Below the pieces are notes generated by a model, which ran no database searches, was not told the origin of the DNA, and worked only from the letters and a program-made list of their open reading frames with translations. Positions 37,640-46,506 of a stretch of 64,000 nucleotides of DNA are shown here, in pieces. A program made the position numbers and the translations under genes. The stretch is taken from assembly GCA_947259045.1 (NCBI GenBank), contig CAMYKZ010000004.1:62001-126000 (forward strand), written 5' to 3'. Position 1 is the stretch's first letter, and every line of letters starts with the position of its first letter. The DNA comes from an uncultured Afifella sp. GTDB taxonomy: Bacteria > Pseudomonadota > Alphaproteobacteria > Rhizobiales > Afifellaceae.

Positions 37640-38305
37640 ATGACCGACGCCCAGACCCGCCTTGCTGCCGTGAAACACAAGATCGCCGAGGCGGAAAAAA
37701 CCGCCGGCCGCGCCGCCGGGTCCACCCGGCTGATCGCGGTTTCGAAAACCTTCCCCGCCGAGGCGATCGAACCGGTGCTGGCGGCCGGTCAGCGCATCTT
37801 CGGCGAAAACCGTGTCCAGGAAGCGGCGGCCAAATGGCCGGGGCTGATGGAAAAATACCCGGATGCCGAACTGCACCTGATCGGCCCGCTGCAGACCAAC
37901 AAGGTCAGGCCGGCCGTAAACATGTTTCACGCCATCCATACACTCGACCGCGACCGGCTGGCGGCGGCACTGGCAAAGGAAATCGCAAAACAGGGCCGGC
38001 ACCCGGAACTGTTCGTGGAAGTCAATACCGGCGATGAAGAGCAGAAGGCCGGCGTCGCGCCGTCAGAGGCTGCGGCGTTCGTTGAACGCTGCCGGGCGGA
38101 ACACGGACTGGAGATCAGCGGCCTGATGTGCATCCCGCCGTTCCACGAAGATCCCGGGCCGCATTTCGCGCTGCTGGCGAAGCTTGCCGGCGAATGCGGC
38201 GTGCGTGATCTCTCCATGGGCATGAGCGCGGATTATGAAACCGCGATCGCCCACGGCGCCACCCGCGTCCGCGTCGGCAGCGCGATATTCGGCGCGCGGG
38301 GGTGA
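37640..38305 (+). CDS. yggS: YggS family PLP homeostasis protein
   Basis: Encodes 221 residues from the ATG at 37640 (MTDAQTRLAAVKHKIAEAEK). The PLP-binding lysine is in LIAVSKTFPAEAI; further motifs are FGENRVQEAAAKW, LHLIGPLQTNK, FVEVNTGDEEQKAGV, GLMCIPPF and the phosphate-binding end LSMGMSADYETAIAHGATRVRVGSAIFG. It binds pyridoxal phosphate without known catalysis and keeps free vitamin B6 levels steady. The open frame runs further upstream through the repeat region and is not coding there. Confidence 0.95.
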   Translation: MTDAQTRLAAVKHKIAEAEKTAGRAAGSTRLIAVSKTFPAEAIEPVLAAGQRIFGENRVQEAAAKWPGLMEKYPDAELHLIGPLQTNKVRPAVNMFHAIHTLDRDRLAAALAKEIAKQGRHPELFVEVNTGDEEQKAGVAPSEAAAFVERCRAEHGLEISGLMCIPPFHEDPGPHFALLAKLAGECGVRDLSMGMSADYETAIAHGATRVRVGSAIFGARG

Positions 38306-38417
38306 GGGTAACAGGTGCAAAAATCGGAGATTCTTCTGCAGCCGGATTTGAATATCCACTAACATCGAAACCCGCCAATGCGCTGTGCCGCCGCGCAGAA
38401 TATTCAGGAGCCCCATA

Positions 38418-39380
38418 ATGACCAACGCCCCCGACACCTGGCAGCCGAACCCGCGTTATCCCGATCCGGCGATCGAAGTGCTCGACGAGCGCTTCCAGCA
38501 ATATGTCGTCTTCAGCGCTTCGGTGGAGCGACTTTATACCGGCTGCCGCTGGTCGGAGGGGCCGGTCTGGATCGGCGACGGGCGTTATCTGTTGTGGAGC
38601 GACATTCCCAACAACCGGATCCTCAAATGGGAAGAGGAGACCGGAACCGTCAGCATCTACCGCAAGCCGTCGAACTACGGCAACGGCCATACCCGCGACC
38701 GGCAGGGCCGGCTGATCACCTGCGAACATGGCGGCCGGCGGGTGACGCGGACCGAATATGACGGCACCATCTCGGTGCTCGCCGACAGCTTTGACGGCAA
38801 GCCGCTCAATTCGCCCAATGATGTCGTCGTCAAATCCGACGGTTCCGTCTGGTTCACCGATCCGCCGTTCGGCATTCTGGGTCATTACGAGGGCCACAAG
38901 GCCGAACCGGAACTGCCCCAGGCGGTCTACCGCATCGACGGCGAAACCGGCGAGATGACCATTGTTGCCGACGATGTTCTGGGGCCGAACGGGCTGTGTT
39001 TCTCGCCCGACGAGAGCCTGCTCCATGTGGTGGAATCGCGCGGTGTGCCGAACCGCAAGATCGTCAGCTTCGATGTCGCAGCCGACGACCGGACGATCTC
39101 CGGCAAGCGGGTGCTGATCGATGCCGGACCGGGCGGCACGCCCGACGGCATGCGCTGCGATGTGGACGGCAATCTGTGGTGCGGCTGGGGTATGGGGACG
39201 CCGCAGCTTGACGGCGTGCTGGTCTTTGCCCCCGACGGGACGAAAATCGGCCGCATCGCTTTGCCGGAACGCTGCGCCAATGTCTGTTTCGGCGGGACAA
39301 AACGCAACCGCCTGTTCATGGCGTCGAGCCATTCGCTCTATGCGCTTTATGTCAACACCCAAGGCGCGCCCGGCGGCTGA
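38418..39380 (+). CDS. SMP-30/gluconolactonase family protein
   Basis: Encodes 320 residues from the ATG at 38418 (MTNAPDTWQP). Beta-propeller motifs of the SMP-30/Gnl/LRE family: CRWSEGPVWIGDGRYLLWSDIPNNRIL, RLITCEHGGRRVTRTEYDG, LNSPNDVVVKSDGSVWFTDPPFG, GPNGLCFSPDE and the metal-binding DGMRCDVDGNLWCGWG. No signal peptide is seen, so it should be cytoplasmic. It probably hydrolyses a sugar lactone such as gluconolactone. The substrate cannot be told from sequence, and no sugar dehydrogenase lies next to it. Confidence 0.92.
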   Translation: MTNAPDTWQPNPRYPDPAIEVLDERFQQYVVFSASVERLYTGCRWSEGPVWIGDGRYLLWSDIPNNRILKWEEETGTVSIYRKPSNYGNGHTRDRQGRLITCEHGGRRVTRTEYDGTISVLADSFDGKPLNSPNDVVVKSDGSVWFTDPPFGILGHYEGHKAEPELPQAVYRIDGETGEMTIVADDVLGPNGLCFSPDESLLHVVESRGVPNRKIVSFDVAADDRTISGKRVLIDAGPGGTPDGMRCDVDGNLWCGWGMGTPQLDGVLVFAPDGTKIGRIALPERCANVCFGGTKRNRLFMASSHSLYALYVNTQGAPGG

Positions 39381-39551
39381 CGAGCTGAAATCCGTCACCA
39401 CGGGGCGACGGCAAATTCATCGCCAAATTGCTGTTTCCATGATAGGCTTTGTCCATACCCGGGTGACACGCGGCTCTGCGATCGGACCCGGGGGCGACGA
39501 TTGCAAGCCAGGCTGTCCTCCGGAGGGATCAATCCAACCGTGGAGGAATGT

Positions 39552-39986
39552 ATGAAAGTTGCCGATATCCTGAGCGCCAAAGGCAGCGCCGTGATGACGG
39601 TGCGGCCAACCGATACGATCGTCCAGCTGGCCCACCGGCTGAAGCTGGAACGGGTCGGCGCGATGATCGTCAGCCATAACGGCACGACAATCGACGGCAT
39701 CATATCGGAACGCGATGTCACCCATGCTCTGGCCGAGCACGGCGCGGAGATCTTGAACCTGCATGTCTCCGATCTGATGACCAGGGCGGTGGTCACCTGC
39801 GCGCCCGACGATACGATCGCCGACATCGCCCGCATCATGACCGCCCGCCGGGTGCGCCACCTGCCGGTCAAGCACCGCGGCGAGCTGGCCGGCGTGGTCA
39901 GTGTCGGAGATGTGGTCAAACACCGGATCGACGAAATGCAGATGGAAGCGAACGTGCTGCGCGATTACGCTATCGCCCGCCAGTAA
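39552..39986 (+). CDS. Tandem CBS domain protein
   Basis: Encodes 144 residues from the ATG at 39552, with a strong ribosome site ggagg (39542-39546). Two CBS domains: MTVRPTDTIVQLAHRLKLERVGAMIVSHNGTTIDGIISERDVTHAL and LMTRAVVTCAPDDTIADIARIMTARRVRHLPVKHRGELAGVVSVGDVVKHRI. Such stand-alone CBS pairs bind adenine nucleotides and often modulate partner enzymes. No partner is evident beside it. Convergent with the saccharopine-dehydrogenase-like gene, with 29 bases between them. Confidence 0.94.
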   Translation: MKVADILSAKGSAVMTVRPTDTIVQLAHRLKLERVGAMIVSHNGTTIDGIISERDVTHALAEHGAEILNLHVSDLMTRAVVTCAPDDTIADIARIMTARRVRHLPVKHRGELAGVVSVGDVVKHRIDEMQMEANVLRDYAIARQ

Positions 39987-40015
39987 GTTTCCCGCCGTAA
40001 ACGACCGGAAACAGA

Positions 40016-41083
40016 TCAGGCGTAAAGCGCGCCGGTGCGGGTCGCCAGAAATGCCTTCAGCGGGATCGTCTCATGCTTGAGAAACCCCGTTTGCGGCAGC
40101 GCGCCGGCCGATACCATCTCGATGATTGCGACGACAGAGGCGGACGTGGTCCACGATATCGCCGTGCGGGTCTCGCCGGCAATCTCGCGCGGCCGGTAGG
40201 CGCGGACAAATTCGTGCCGCTGCAGCCGGCCTTCGCTTTCGCCCTCCGCCGAAACATGGACATAGACCACGTCATCGTCGACCGGCGGTTTGGCGTGGGT
40301 GAGGATATTGCCGGCCTGCTCGCGCTGTTCGCGCATCAGCAGTTCATGGAAAAAGAAATTCATCAGTTCGGCATGGCCGGGATAGCGCATGGTCTTGTAG
40401 TCGATATTGGCGACCTGGCCGAGATAGGTATCGCACATGGTGCCGAGGCCGCCGGAGGTGGTGAAGGCCTCCAGTTTGACGCCTTCGACATAGATCGTCT
40501 CAAGCCATTCCATCGGCGAGATCCATTTGCGAACGCCGTCCTCGATGACCTCGCAATCGTTGAGATATTCGTTGACGACGCCGGCGGGCGACCAGTTGAA
40601 GGCATAACCGAGCAGGCCGGTCGGATGTTGCGGCAGCGCGCCGACGCGCATCTTCAGCGACCGGCAATTATCGAACGCGGCGATCAGCGAGGCGCCGACA
40701 ATGCCGGCGAACCCCGGCGCCAGGCCGCATTGCGGCGCCATCACCGCTTTCGCCGTTTGGCTCATTTCGATGATCGCCGCCGTTGTCGGCACATCTTCGG
40801 TAAGGTCGAAATAATGAATCCCGGCCCGGTGCGCGGCACTGGCGACGGCCAGGTTGAGATCAAAAGGCAGACAGGAGAGAACCGCATCCGCGCCGTCCAG
40901 AGCATTCGCCAGCGCGGCCTGATCGGCCATGTCGATGGTCTGTACGGAGTAGGGATGCTGCGTTCTCAGCCTGCGAACGTCAAAGCCTGTGACCCGGAAA
41001 CCGCCATCATGCAGCAGCCGGGCGGCCAGTGCGCCGACCTTGCCGAGACCGAGCACGGCAATCGATTTGATCCTGTCAGTCAT
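40016..41083 (-). CDS. Saccharopine dehydrogenase-like oxidoreductase
   Basis: Encodes 355 residues from the ATG at 41083 (MTDRIKSIAVLGLGKVGALAARLL); upstream frame to 41122 is ignored. The Rossmann motif VLGLGKVGALAARLLHDGGF, then ADAVLSCLPFDLNLAVASAAHRAGIHYFDLTED and the long C-terminal domain with GLAPGFAGIVGASL fit the saccharopine dehydrogenase (lysine-1,6-reductase type) family. Members oxidise or reduce amino-acid derivatives with NAD(P). The true substrate is not clear; lysine breakdown is a reasonable first guess. No other lysine-pathway gene is in the window. Confidence 0.85.
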   Translation of the reverse strand: MTDRIKSIAVLGLGKVGALAARLLHDGGFRVTGFDVRRLRTQHPYSVQTIDMADQAALANALDGADAVLSCLPFDLNLAVASAAHRAGIHYFDLTEDVPTTAAIIEMSQTAKAVMAPQCGLAPGFAGIVGASLIAAFDNCRSLKMRVGALPQHPTGLLGYAFNWSPAGVVNEYLNDCEVIEDGVRKWISPMEWLETIYVEGVKLEAFTTSGGLGTMCDTYLGQVANIDYKTMRYPGHAELMNFFFHELLMREQREQAGNILTHAKPPVDDDVVYVHVSAEGESEGRLQRHEFVRAYRPREIAGETRTAISWTTSASVVAIIEMVSAGALPQTGFLKHETIPLKAFLATRTGALYA

Positions 41084-41232
41084 GGTTTTTCCAATCAGAT
41101 GTTCGGCCGGGCCTGATTCCATCGTCTAGCCGATCTGCCCCAAGCCCGGCAACAGAACTGCGCCAACCGGCACTGCCTGATCACAGCCTTGTCGGGCTTG
41201 ATGCAGCCAAGGGGTTTCTGCTCAATGCAAAT

Positions 41233-42402
41233 ATGGTCTTGTTCCGATCAACAGCAGACAGTCTTTTGCGAAGCCGGTTCTTCCGTTCCGATTGGCTTTG
41301 CATGGCGCTGATCATCTTCACCGCCAGTCTCGTGCCGGTGCGGGCGCACGAATTGCGGCCGGCGATCGCCACGATCAGTTTCGACGCGGCCGGCAATCTG
41401 ACGCTCGTCATGTCCGTCAATCTGGAAGCGCTGATCGCCAACGTGGGCGCAGGGCATGATGATACTGCGCAATCGCCTAATGCCGGCGAATATGACCGGC
41501 TGCGGGCATCGGCGCCGGATGGGCTGCGCGCCGCGTTCGATCGGTTCGAGCCGGAATTTCTGGCCGGTATCGACGTCTCCGTTGACGGCAAGCCGGTCTT
41601 GCTCACCGTACAGAATGTCCTGGTTCCGGATGCCGGCGATACGGCGCTTGCCCGGGTGTCGGTGATCAGCCTTGCCGGCCTGGCATCTGTCAATGCCCAA
41701 ACCCTGATCTGGCAATACCGCGACGCTTTTGGCGACAGCGTCGTGCGCCTCGCCGGGGCCGGCTCGGACGAGATCATCTATTCGGTGTATCTGAGCGGCG
41801 GCGGCCGCGAAGAGATCCCGCTGAACGGCAGTCAGCCGCAAAGCGCCATGTCGATCTTTGCCGATTATCTTGTGATCGGCTTCAGCCACATCGTGCCGAA
41901 GGGACTGGACCATATTCTGTTCGTCGTCGGCCTGTTCCTGCTCAGCACCCGGCTGAAGCCGCTATTGTGGCAGGTGACCGGTTTCACGCTGGCACATTCC
42001 GTCACGTTGGCGCTCGGCATGCTGGGTCTGGTCCAGGTCTCGCCGGCAATCGTCGAACCGCTGATCGCCGCCTCGATCGTCTACGTCGCGGTGGAGAATA
42101 TCGTGACTGACCGGCTGCAGCGCTGGCGGCCGGCCGTTGTGTTCGGCTTCGGGCTGTTGCACGGCCTCGGTTTTGCCGGAGTATTGCGTGAAATCGGACT
42201 GGCGCCGGCGCACTTTGTCAGCGGTCTGGTGGCGTTCAATCTTGGCGTCGAGCTTGGTCAGCTGACCGTCATTGCCGGCTGTTTTCTGGCCGTTGGCCTA
42301 TGGTTCGGCAAAAAAAGCTGGTACCGCAGCCGGATTTCGATACCGGCCTCGGCAATGATTGCGGCGGTCGGGTTTTACTGGTTTGTCATCCGGGTCGTCT
42401 GA
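41233..42402 (+). CDS. HupE/UreJ family membrane protein
   Basis: Encodes 389 residues. A signal peptide ends at about residue 38 (VPVRAHELRPA), followed by an extracytoplasmic domain of about 165 residues, and then a membrane domain starting FADYLVIGFSHIVPKGLDHILFVVGLFLL, the hallmark of the HupE/UreJ_2 group with conserved histidines. Later helices include FTLAHSVTLALGMLGL and FGFGLLHGLGFAGVL. Relatives are proposed nickel or cobalt permeases, but this long form with an N-terminal domain is of unknown role. No urease or hydrogenase genes are nearby. Confidence 0.85.
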   Translation: MVLFRSTADSLLRSRFFRSDWLCMALIIFTASLVPVRAHELRPAIATISFDAAGNLTLVMSVNLEALIANVGAGHDDTAQSPNAGEYDRLRASAPDGLRAAFDRFEPEFLAGIDVSVDGKPVLLTVQNVLVPDAGDTALARVSVISLAGLASVNAQTLIWQYRDAFGDSVVRLAGAGSDEIIYSVYLSGGGREEIPLNGSQPQSAMSIFADYLVIGFSHIVPKGLDHILFVVGLFLLSTRLKPLLWQVTGFTLAHSVTLALGMLGLVQVSPAIVEPLIAASIVYVAVENIVTDRLQRWRPAVVFGFGLLHGLGFAGVLREIGLAPAHFVSGLVAFNLGVELGQLTVIAGCFLAVGLWFGKKSWYRSRISIPASAMIAAVGFYWFVIRVV

Positions 42403-42424
42403 TCGGCGATCGACGCCTGTCCAC

Positions 42425-42997
42425 TCAGATCTTTCTGCGTGTCACCGGACCGACGACAAATTCCGGTTTGCGGCTGCAGGCCGCCAGCAACCGTTTCAGA
42501 TCGGCAGGCTGCAGCGCTATGCAGCCGGCTGTCGGGCCATAGCCGGGGCGGCAGAGATGCAGAAAAATCGCGCTGCCGCGGTAGGAAATGCGCGGGCAGA
42601 TGTTCCAGTCCAGAATGCCGATCACGTCATAAAGCCGGTCGGACCGCGTCAGCCGGTCACCGGCGGCAATCGGGCAACGTTGAATTTTCCGGTTGTACCG
42701 ACCCGATTCCGGCTCCTCCGACCAGGCGTCCTGCGGTCTGATTGTGCCTGTGGGCACAAGCGTCTGCGGCCCGATGATCCGGTCACGGCGGATTTCCAGC
42801 CGCAGCAGTCTGTAGCGGCCAACCGGTGTCGCGCCATCGCCCTCGCGCTTCATTCTGGTCAATCCACCGGCGCCCAGAGCGCATTTCAGGCGCAGTGCAC
42901 CGCAATGCAAAATTCCCCGGGAACGGTCTCCAGGGTGCGCAAATACGCCGATCACGCGCGATTTGACATATTTGTGCACTCGCTTTGATCTTGTCAT
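42425..42997 (-). CDS. L,D-transpeptidase (YkuD domain) protein
   Basis: Encodes 190 residues from the ATG at 42997 (MTRSKRVHKYVKS); starts at 43015 or 43093 are possible. The YkuD domain ends in HLCRPGYGPTAGCIALQPADLKRLL, where the His and Cys of the usual SHGCIR motif appear as TAGCIAL: the catalytic Cys is kept but the preceding His is replaced by Ala, as in the PF03734 subgroup with GPTxGCIAL. Family enzymes make 3-3 crosslinks in peptidoglycan. No signal peptide is clear with this start, which is unusual for an envelope enzyme. Confidence 0.82.
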   Translation of the reverse strand: MTRSKRVHKYVKSRVIGVFAHPGDRSRGILHCGALRLKCALGAGGLTRMKREGDGATPVGRYRLLRLEIRRDRIIGPQTLVPTGTIRPQDAWSEEPESGRYNRKIQRCPIAAGDRLTRSDRLYDVIGILDWNICPRISYRGSAIFLHLCRPGYGPTAGCIALQPADLKRLLAACSRKPEFVVGPVTRRKI

Positions 42998-43156
42998 CCG
43001 GTTATGAACCTTCATATGTCGGTTATCGGATATCACAATTAAGAGACATCTTTCATGCGGCTGAAAGAAACCATGAAGCAACAACGGATACAAACAGGTC
43101 GATCCGACGTTTCCGCTGATGCCGACCGGCTGTCGCAGCAGACTGTGGAGTGAGCC

Positions 43157-43840
43157 ATGACATCACGAACAATATTGCTTGTCGACGACGACAAGGATTT
43201 GAGCGACGCTTTGATCGAGCAATTGTCGCTATATGACGAATTCGATCTTCAGCGGGAAGAAACCGCAACCGCCGGAATCAAGGCGGCTCGCGATGGTCAT
43301 GTCGACCTGATCGTCATGGATGTCGGTCTGCCGGATATGGACGGCCGCGAAGCCGTGAAACTGCTGCGCAAGAGCGGCGTCAAGGCGCCGATTATCCTGC
43401 TGACGGGGCATGATTCCGATTCTGACGAAATTCTCGGGCTTGAAGCAGGCGCCAACGATTACATTACCAAGCCGTTCAGGTTCGCGGTTCTGCTGACGCG
43501 GATCAGAACCCATTTGCGCCAGCATGAGCAGAGCGAAGACGCCACGTTCGCAATCGGCCATTATACATTCAAACCGGCGTCCAAGATGCTGGTCGACGAA
43601 GAGGGCGGCAAAATCCGGCTGACGGAAAAGGAAACGGCAATCCTGAAATACCTCTACCGTTCCGGAGAAAGAACAATCACCCGTGATGTTCTTCTGTCGG
43701 AGGTCTGGGGTTATAATTCAGGCGTAACGACCCATACGCTGGAAACGCATATTTATCGTTTGCGCCAGAAGATCGAACACGACCCGTCACAGGCAGCCAT
43801 ATTGGTGACAGAGGCCGGCGGCTACAAATTGGTACGATGA
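43157..43840 (+). CDS. OmpR-type response regulator, CenR-like
   Basis: Encodes 227 residues. Receiver domain: ILLVDDDKDL (acidic pocket), the phosphorylated Asp in LIVMDVGLPDMDG, ILLTGHD, and the lysine in DYITKPFRF. Winged-helix DNA-binding domain: IRLTEKETAILKYLYRSGERTITRDVLLSEVWGYNSGVTTHTLETHIYRLRQKIE. The sequence is close to my memory of CenR of Caulobacter and rhizobia, an essential regulator of the cell envelope, but I do not assign the symbol. No histidine kinase gene is adjacent; a cNMP-binding protein follows after 21 bases. Confidence 0.92.
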   Translation: MTSRTILLVDDDKDLSDALIEQLSLYDEFDLQREETATAGIKAARDGHVDLIVMDVGLPDMDGREAVKLLRKSGVKAPIILLTGHDSDSDEILGLEAGANDYITKPFRFAVLLTRIRTHLRQHEQSEDATFAIGHYTFKPASKMLVDEEGGKIRLTEKETAILKYLYRSGERTITRDVLLSEVWGYNSGVTTHTLETHIYRLRQKIEHDPSQAAILVTEAGGYKLVR

Positions 43841-43861
43841 CCTTGAGGCGAAACATTTGAC

Positions 43862-44311
43862 ATGAGCCTGACATCCGATATCGAACTGCTCGCTGCAGTC
43901 CCCTTCTTTTCCGGATTTTCCGACGACCATCTGCGCCTGATCGGTTTTTCGGCGGAATCGCGCACGCTGCCCGATGACATGGTGCTTTATGAAGAGGGCC
44001 AGTTGCTCCATTCCGCCTACATTATCAAAACCGGCTCGGTGGAAGCCAGCCGGGGTAATTCCGTGCGGGTCATAGGTCCGAATTCGCTTCTGGCGGAACG
44101 CGCCCTGATCGTCGACATGCGGGCACCGGAATCGATCCGGGTCCGCGAGCCGGTCGATGCCCTGCAGATCCGTCGGTCGGTGTTCCGGCGGTTTCTCGAA
44201 GAATATCCGGAAATGGCAATCGCCGTGCGGGCGCGGTTCGCCGCACGGCTGACGGCGGCGGCGCGCGATTATGCCCGCGTTGGCCGCAAGCTGAATGCAA
44301 TCGATTATTGA
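43862..44311 (+). CDS. Cyclic nucleotide-binding domain protein
   Basis: Encodes 149 residues, almost entirely one cNMP-binding beta-roll: LLAAVPFFSGFSDDHLRLIGF, MVLYEEGQLLHSAYIIKTGSVEAS, and SLLAERALIVDMRAPESIRVREPVDALQIRRSVFRRFLEEYPEMA. There is no DNA-binding domain, so it is not a Crp-type regulator; it may sense a nucleotide or act as a degenerate domain. It starts 21 bases after the response regulator and is likely co-transcribed with it, suggesting shared control of envelope functions. Confidence 0.9.
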   Translation: MSLTSDIELLAAVPFFSGFSDDHLRLIGFSAESRTLPDDMVLYEEGQLLHSAYIIKTGSVEASRGNSVRVIGPNSLLAERALIVDMRAPESIRVREPVDALQIRRSVFRRFLEEYPEMAIAVRARFAARLTAAARDYARVGRKLNAIDY

Positions 44312-44324
44312 GTAGAGGCGACAA

Positions 44325-44348
44325 CCGGCGGCGATTGACTGCCGCCGG
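44325..44348. terminator. Hairpin between convergent genes
   Basis: Perfect 8-bp stem CCGGCGGC / GCCGCCGG with an 8-base loop, in the 56-base gap between the cNMP-binding gene and the convergent HerA-like gene. T-runs on either side are poor, so termination is uncertain. Confidence 0.45.
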
Positions 44349-44367
44349 ATTGATTGTTCCTGGATTA

Positions 44368-46506
44368 TTAACCCGGCTGCTTGCGCAGCGACGGTCGGGC
44401 CGGAGCCGCGCCGCCAAAATCAGATTTGCGGCGTAGAATGCTTCCGCCTTCGGCCGGCTCGGCCAGGCCATTGCCCACTTCCGGCATTTCCGGTGGCGGC
44501 ACCGCTGCCTGTGCACCGGCAGGCGCTTCGGTTTCCTGGGTGACCCGCCAGCGGTGGACGATCCTGTCCAGCATCGTGTCGTCGGTGATGTCTTCAGACC
44601 AGGCATCGGAGAATTTGGCGGTGCTGCCGGCAGCCGGCAATGCGTCAGCCGGCAGTTCGGCAAGTCGGATGCGCGAGGGCAGCGACACGCCTTCGCCGAA
44701 GACGATCGATTCACGTGCGCCGAGCGATGGCAGGAAGTTCAGCAGACTGGCCGATGCATCCGATACTGCGGATTTGACGATGCTCTGATCGCGGTCATTG
44801 GACAGACGCATGGTCAGGAGGGTTGAACACTGCGACAGGATCGTTGGATCCAGATCGCCCGGACGCTGGCTGACGACACCCAGCGAACAACCGTATTTAC
44901 GGCCTTCCTTGGCAATCCGCGATAACGAGCGCTTGGTGGGTTCAAAGCCGGCCGAACCATCGCGCGGAACATACCGGTGCGCTTCTTCGCAGACAAAGGT
45001 GATCGGAATCCGGCCTTCGCTGGACATGGCCAGATCGAAGGCCAGCCGCGACAGTACCGACACGAGAACATTGACGATTTCCGCCGGCAGACCCATCAGC
45101 TGGATCACGGTAATCGGCTTGCCGGCGACCGGAACACGGAACAGGCGGCGCATGACGTCGGACAGATTGTCCTGTACCGTCAGATTGCCGAACATGAAAT
45201 CGAAACGCGGATCCTGGCTGATCGATTCGATACGGGCCTTGAGCCGTTTGTAGGCGCTCATCTCCTTCTGAACGCCCAGCTTGCCCATATGGGTATCCAG
45301 CATGTGCATGATGTCTGAAATCAGATAGGGGGTCGGCACATCGACGGAATAGCGCTCGCCGCGTTTCAGCTTGCGGACGCCGCCGGCACCGCGATTTGAC
45401 GAAAAATGCTGCTTGGCCACCGGAATCAGGTCACGCAGGACGTCGACCTCGTCGGAAAACTTGTCCGCATCGCCAATCAGCGTTTCAACAACTTCTTCGA
45501 AGGTCAGGAACCAGTATGGCAGGCTCATATCGGCCAGTTGAACGCGCTCGACGGAGTCGCCGAAACAGGAGCCGTATTCATTATGCGGATCGAGCAGCAC
45601 GATGCGGCCATTGGGATGTTTTTCCAGCACTTGGCGCAACAGCAGGGCGACAGCACAGGATTTACCGGAACCGGTAGACCCGAGAATGGCAAAGTGTTTG
45701 GACAGAAGTTCGTCGACCTTCAGGACCGCAGGAATCGAGCGGTCCTGATGGATCACGCCGATCTCAACTGATCCGGTATCGCCGAAATGATAGGCTTTCT
45801 CCATGATCTGGCGCGTGGCGATCTGAACCCGGTCGCCAAGCCGCGGCGAAACCGACACACCGCGCCGGAACGACAGCGGCGCACCGTCAGCATCGCGGGT
45901 CAGTTCACCAACCAGTTCCACATCGACAAGACGCGGGTCTGAATCGCCGCGGTCAACTGCGGCGTCCGGCAGCGTCATTGAAGTAATCAGGCAAAGTACG
46001 AATGTATCGCCGGTGTCGACGGTGAGCAATGTGCCGATAAACGGTATGAATTCCTTCTGAGCCGATGGGTCCGTTGCCGCCCGGTCGAGCAGGATATTGG
46101 CGCGCGAGCCGGAAATGGTGACGATGGACCCGATTGACTGTGGCAATGCGGGTTCCAGCTGCGGTTTTGAACCTTCCGGACTGCGTACCGGTGCGCCCTG
46201 CGGGGCAGCAGCGGGTTTTGCTGCAGGGGCCGCCGCTGCCCGTGCAGGCGCCGCTGCGGGTGCACGCTGCACAGGCGCTGCCTGAGCCGGCGTCGCCTGA
46301 GCGGGTGCCGCCTGAGCCGGTGCGGCCTGAGTTGGTGCGGCCTGAGTTGGTGCCGTCTGAGCGGGTGCCGCCTGAGCAGGCGCGGCAGTGCGCTGGACCG
46401 GTGCCGGTGCTGGCTGCTGAGCTGTTGCCGGTTCGGCCCCACGCGTCGCTTCTGCCGCTGCAAGCGCTTCTTCCCGCAATTTTACCCGTGCCGATGAATC
46501 TTCCAT
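44368..46506 (-). CDS. HerA-like ATPase with alanine/proline-rich N-terminus
   Basis: Encodes 712 residues from the ATG at 46506 (MEDSSARVKLREE), preceded by gaggg; an ATG at 46542 also has a ribosome site. Residues 15-120 are a low-complexity tether made of AQAAP-type pentapeptides. From about 125 comes a HAS-barrel-like domain (SIGSIVTISGSRANILLD), then a FtsK/HerA motor: Walker A ILGSTGSGKSCAVALLL, Walker B ITFVCEEAHRYVPRDG, and GVVSQRPGDLDPTILSQCSTLLTMRLSNDRDQ. HerA-type motors translocate DNA, often with a NurA nuclease, which is not present here. The biological role is unknown in alphaproteobacteria. Confidence 0.88.
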   Translation of the reverse strand: MEDSSARVKLREEALAAAEATRGAEPATAQQPAPAPVQRTAAPAQAAPAQTAPTQAAPTQAAPAQAAPAQATPAQAAPVQRAPAAAPARAAAAPAAKPAAAPQGAPVRSPEGSKPQLEPALPQSIGSIVTISGSRANILLDRAATDPSAQKEFIPFIGTLLTVDTGDTFVLCLITSMTLPDAAVDRGDSDPRLVDVELVGELTRDADGAPLSFRRGVSVSPRLGDRVQIATRQIMEKAYHFGDTGSVEIGVIHQDRSIPAVLKVDELLSKHFAILGSTGSGKSCAVALLLRQVLEKHPNGRIVLLDPHNEYGSCFGDSVERVQLADMSLPYWFLTFEEVVETLIGDADKFSDEVDVLRDLIPVAKQHFSSNRGAGGVRKLKRGERYSVDVPTPYLISDIMHMLDTHMGKLGVQKEMSAYKRLKARIESISQDPRFDFMFGNLTVQDNLSDVMRRLFRVPVAGKPITVIQLMGLPAEIVNVLVSVLSRLAFDLAMSSEGRIPITFVCEEAHRYVPRDGSAGFEPTKRSLSRIAKEGRKYGCSLGVVSQRPGDLDPTILSQCSTLLTMRLSNDRDQSIVKSAVSDASASLLNFLPSLGARESIVFGEGVSLPSRIRLAELPADALPAAGSTAKFSDAWSEDITDDTMLDRIVHRWRVTQETEAPAGAQAAVPPPEMPEVGNGLAEPAEGGSILRRKSDFGGAAPARPSLRKQPG
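46280..46384 (-). repeat. Seven 15-bp repeats encoding AQAAP-type units
   Basis: Seven consecutive 15-base units (consensus gcctgagcgggtgcc on the plus strand) from 46280 to 46384 encode Gln-Ala-Ala-Pro-Ala / Gln-Thr-Ala-Pro type pentapeptides in the HerA-like protein. Units differ by up to four bases, so the array has partly diverged. Confidence 0.92.

Noticed and set aside
43036-43040. attaag upstream of the response regulator considered as a CtrA site
   Set aside because: No second TTAA at the right distance.
46280-46384. Regular 15-bp repeats considered as a CRISPR array
   Set aside because: No spacers; units are contiguous and in frame with the HerA-like protein.
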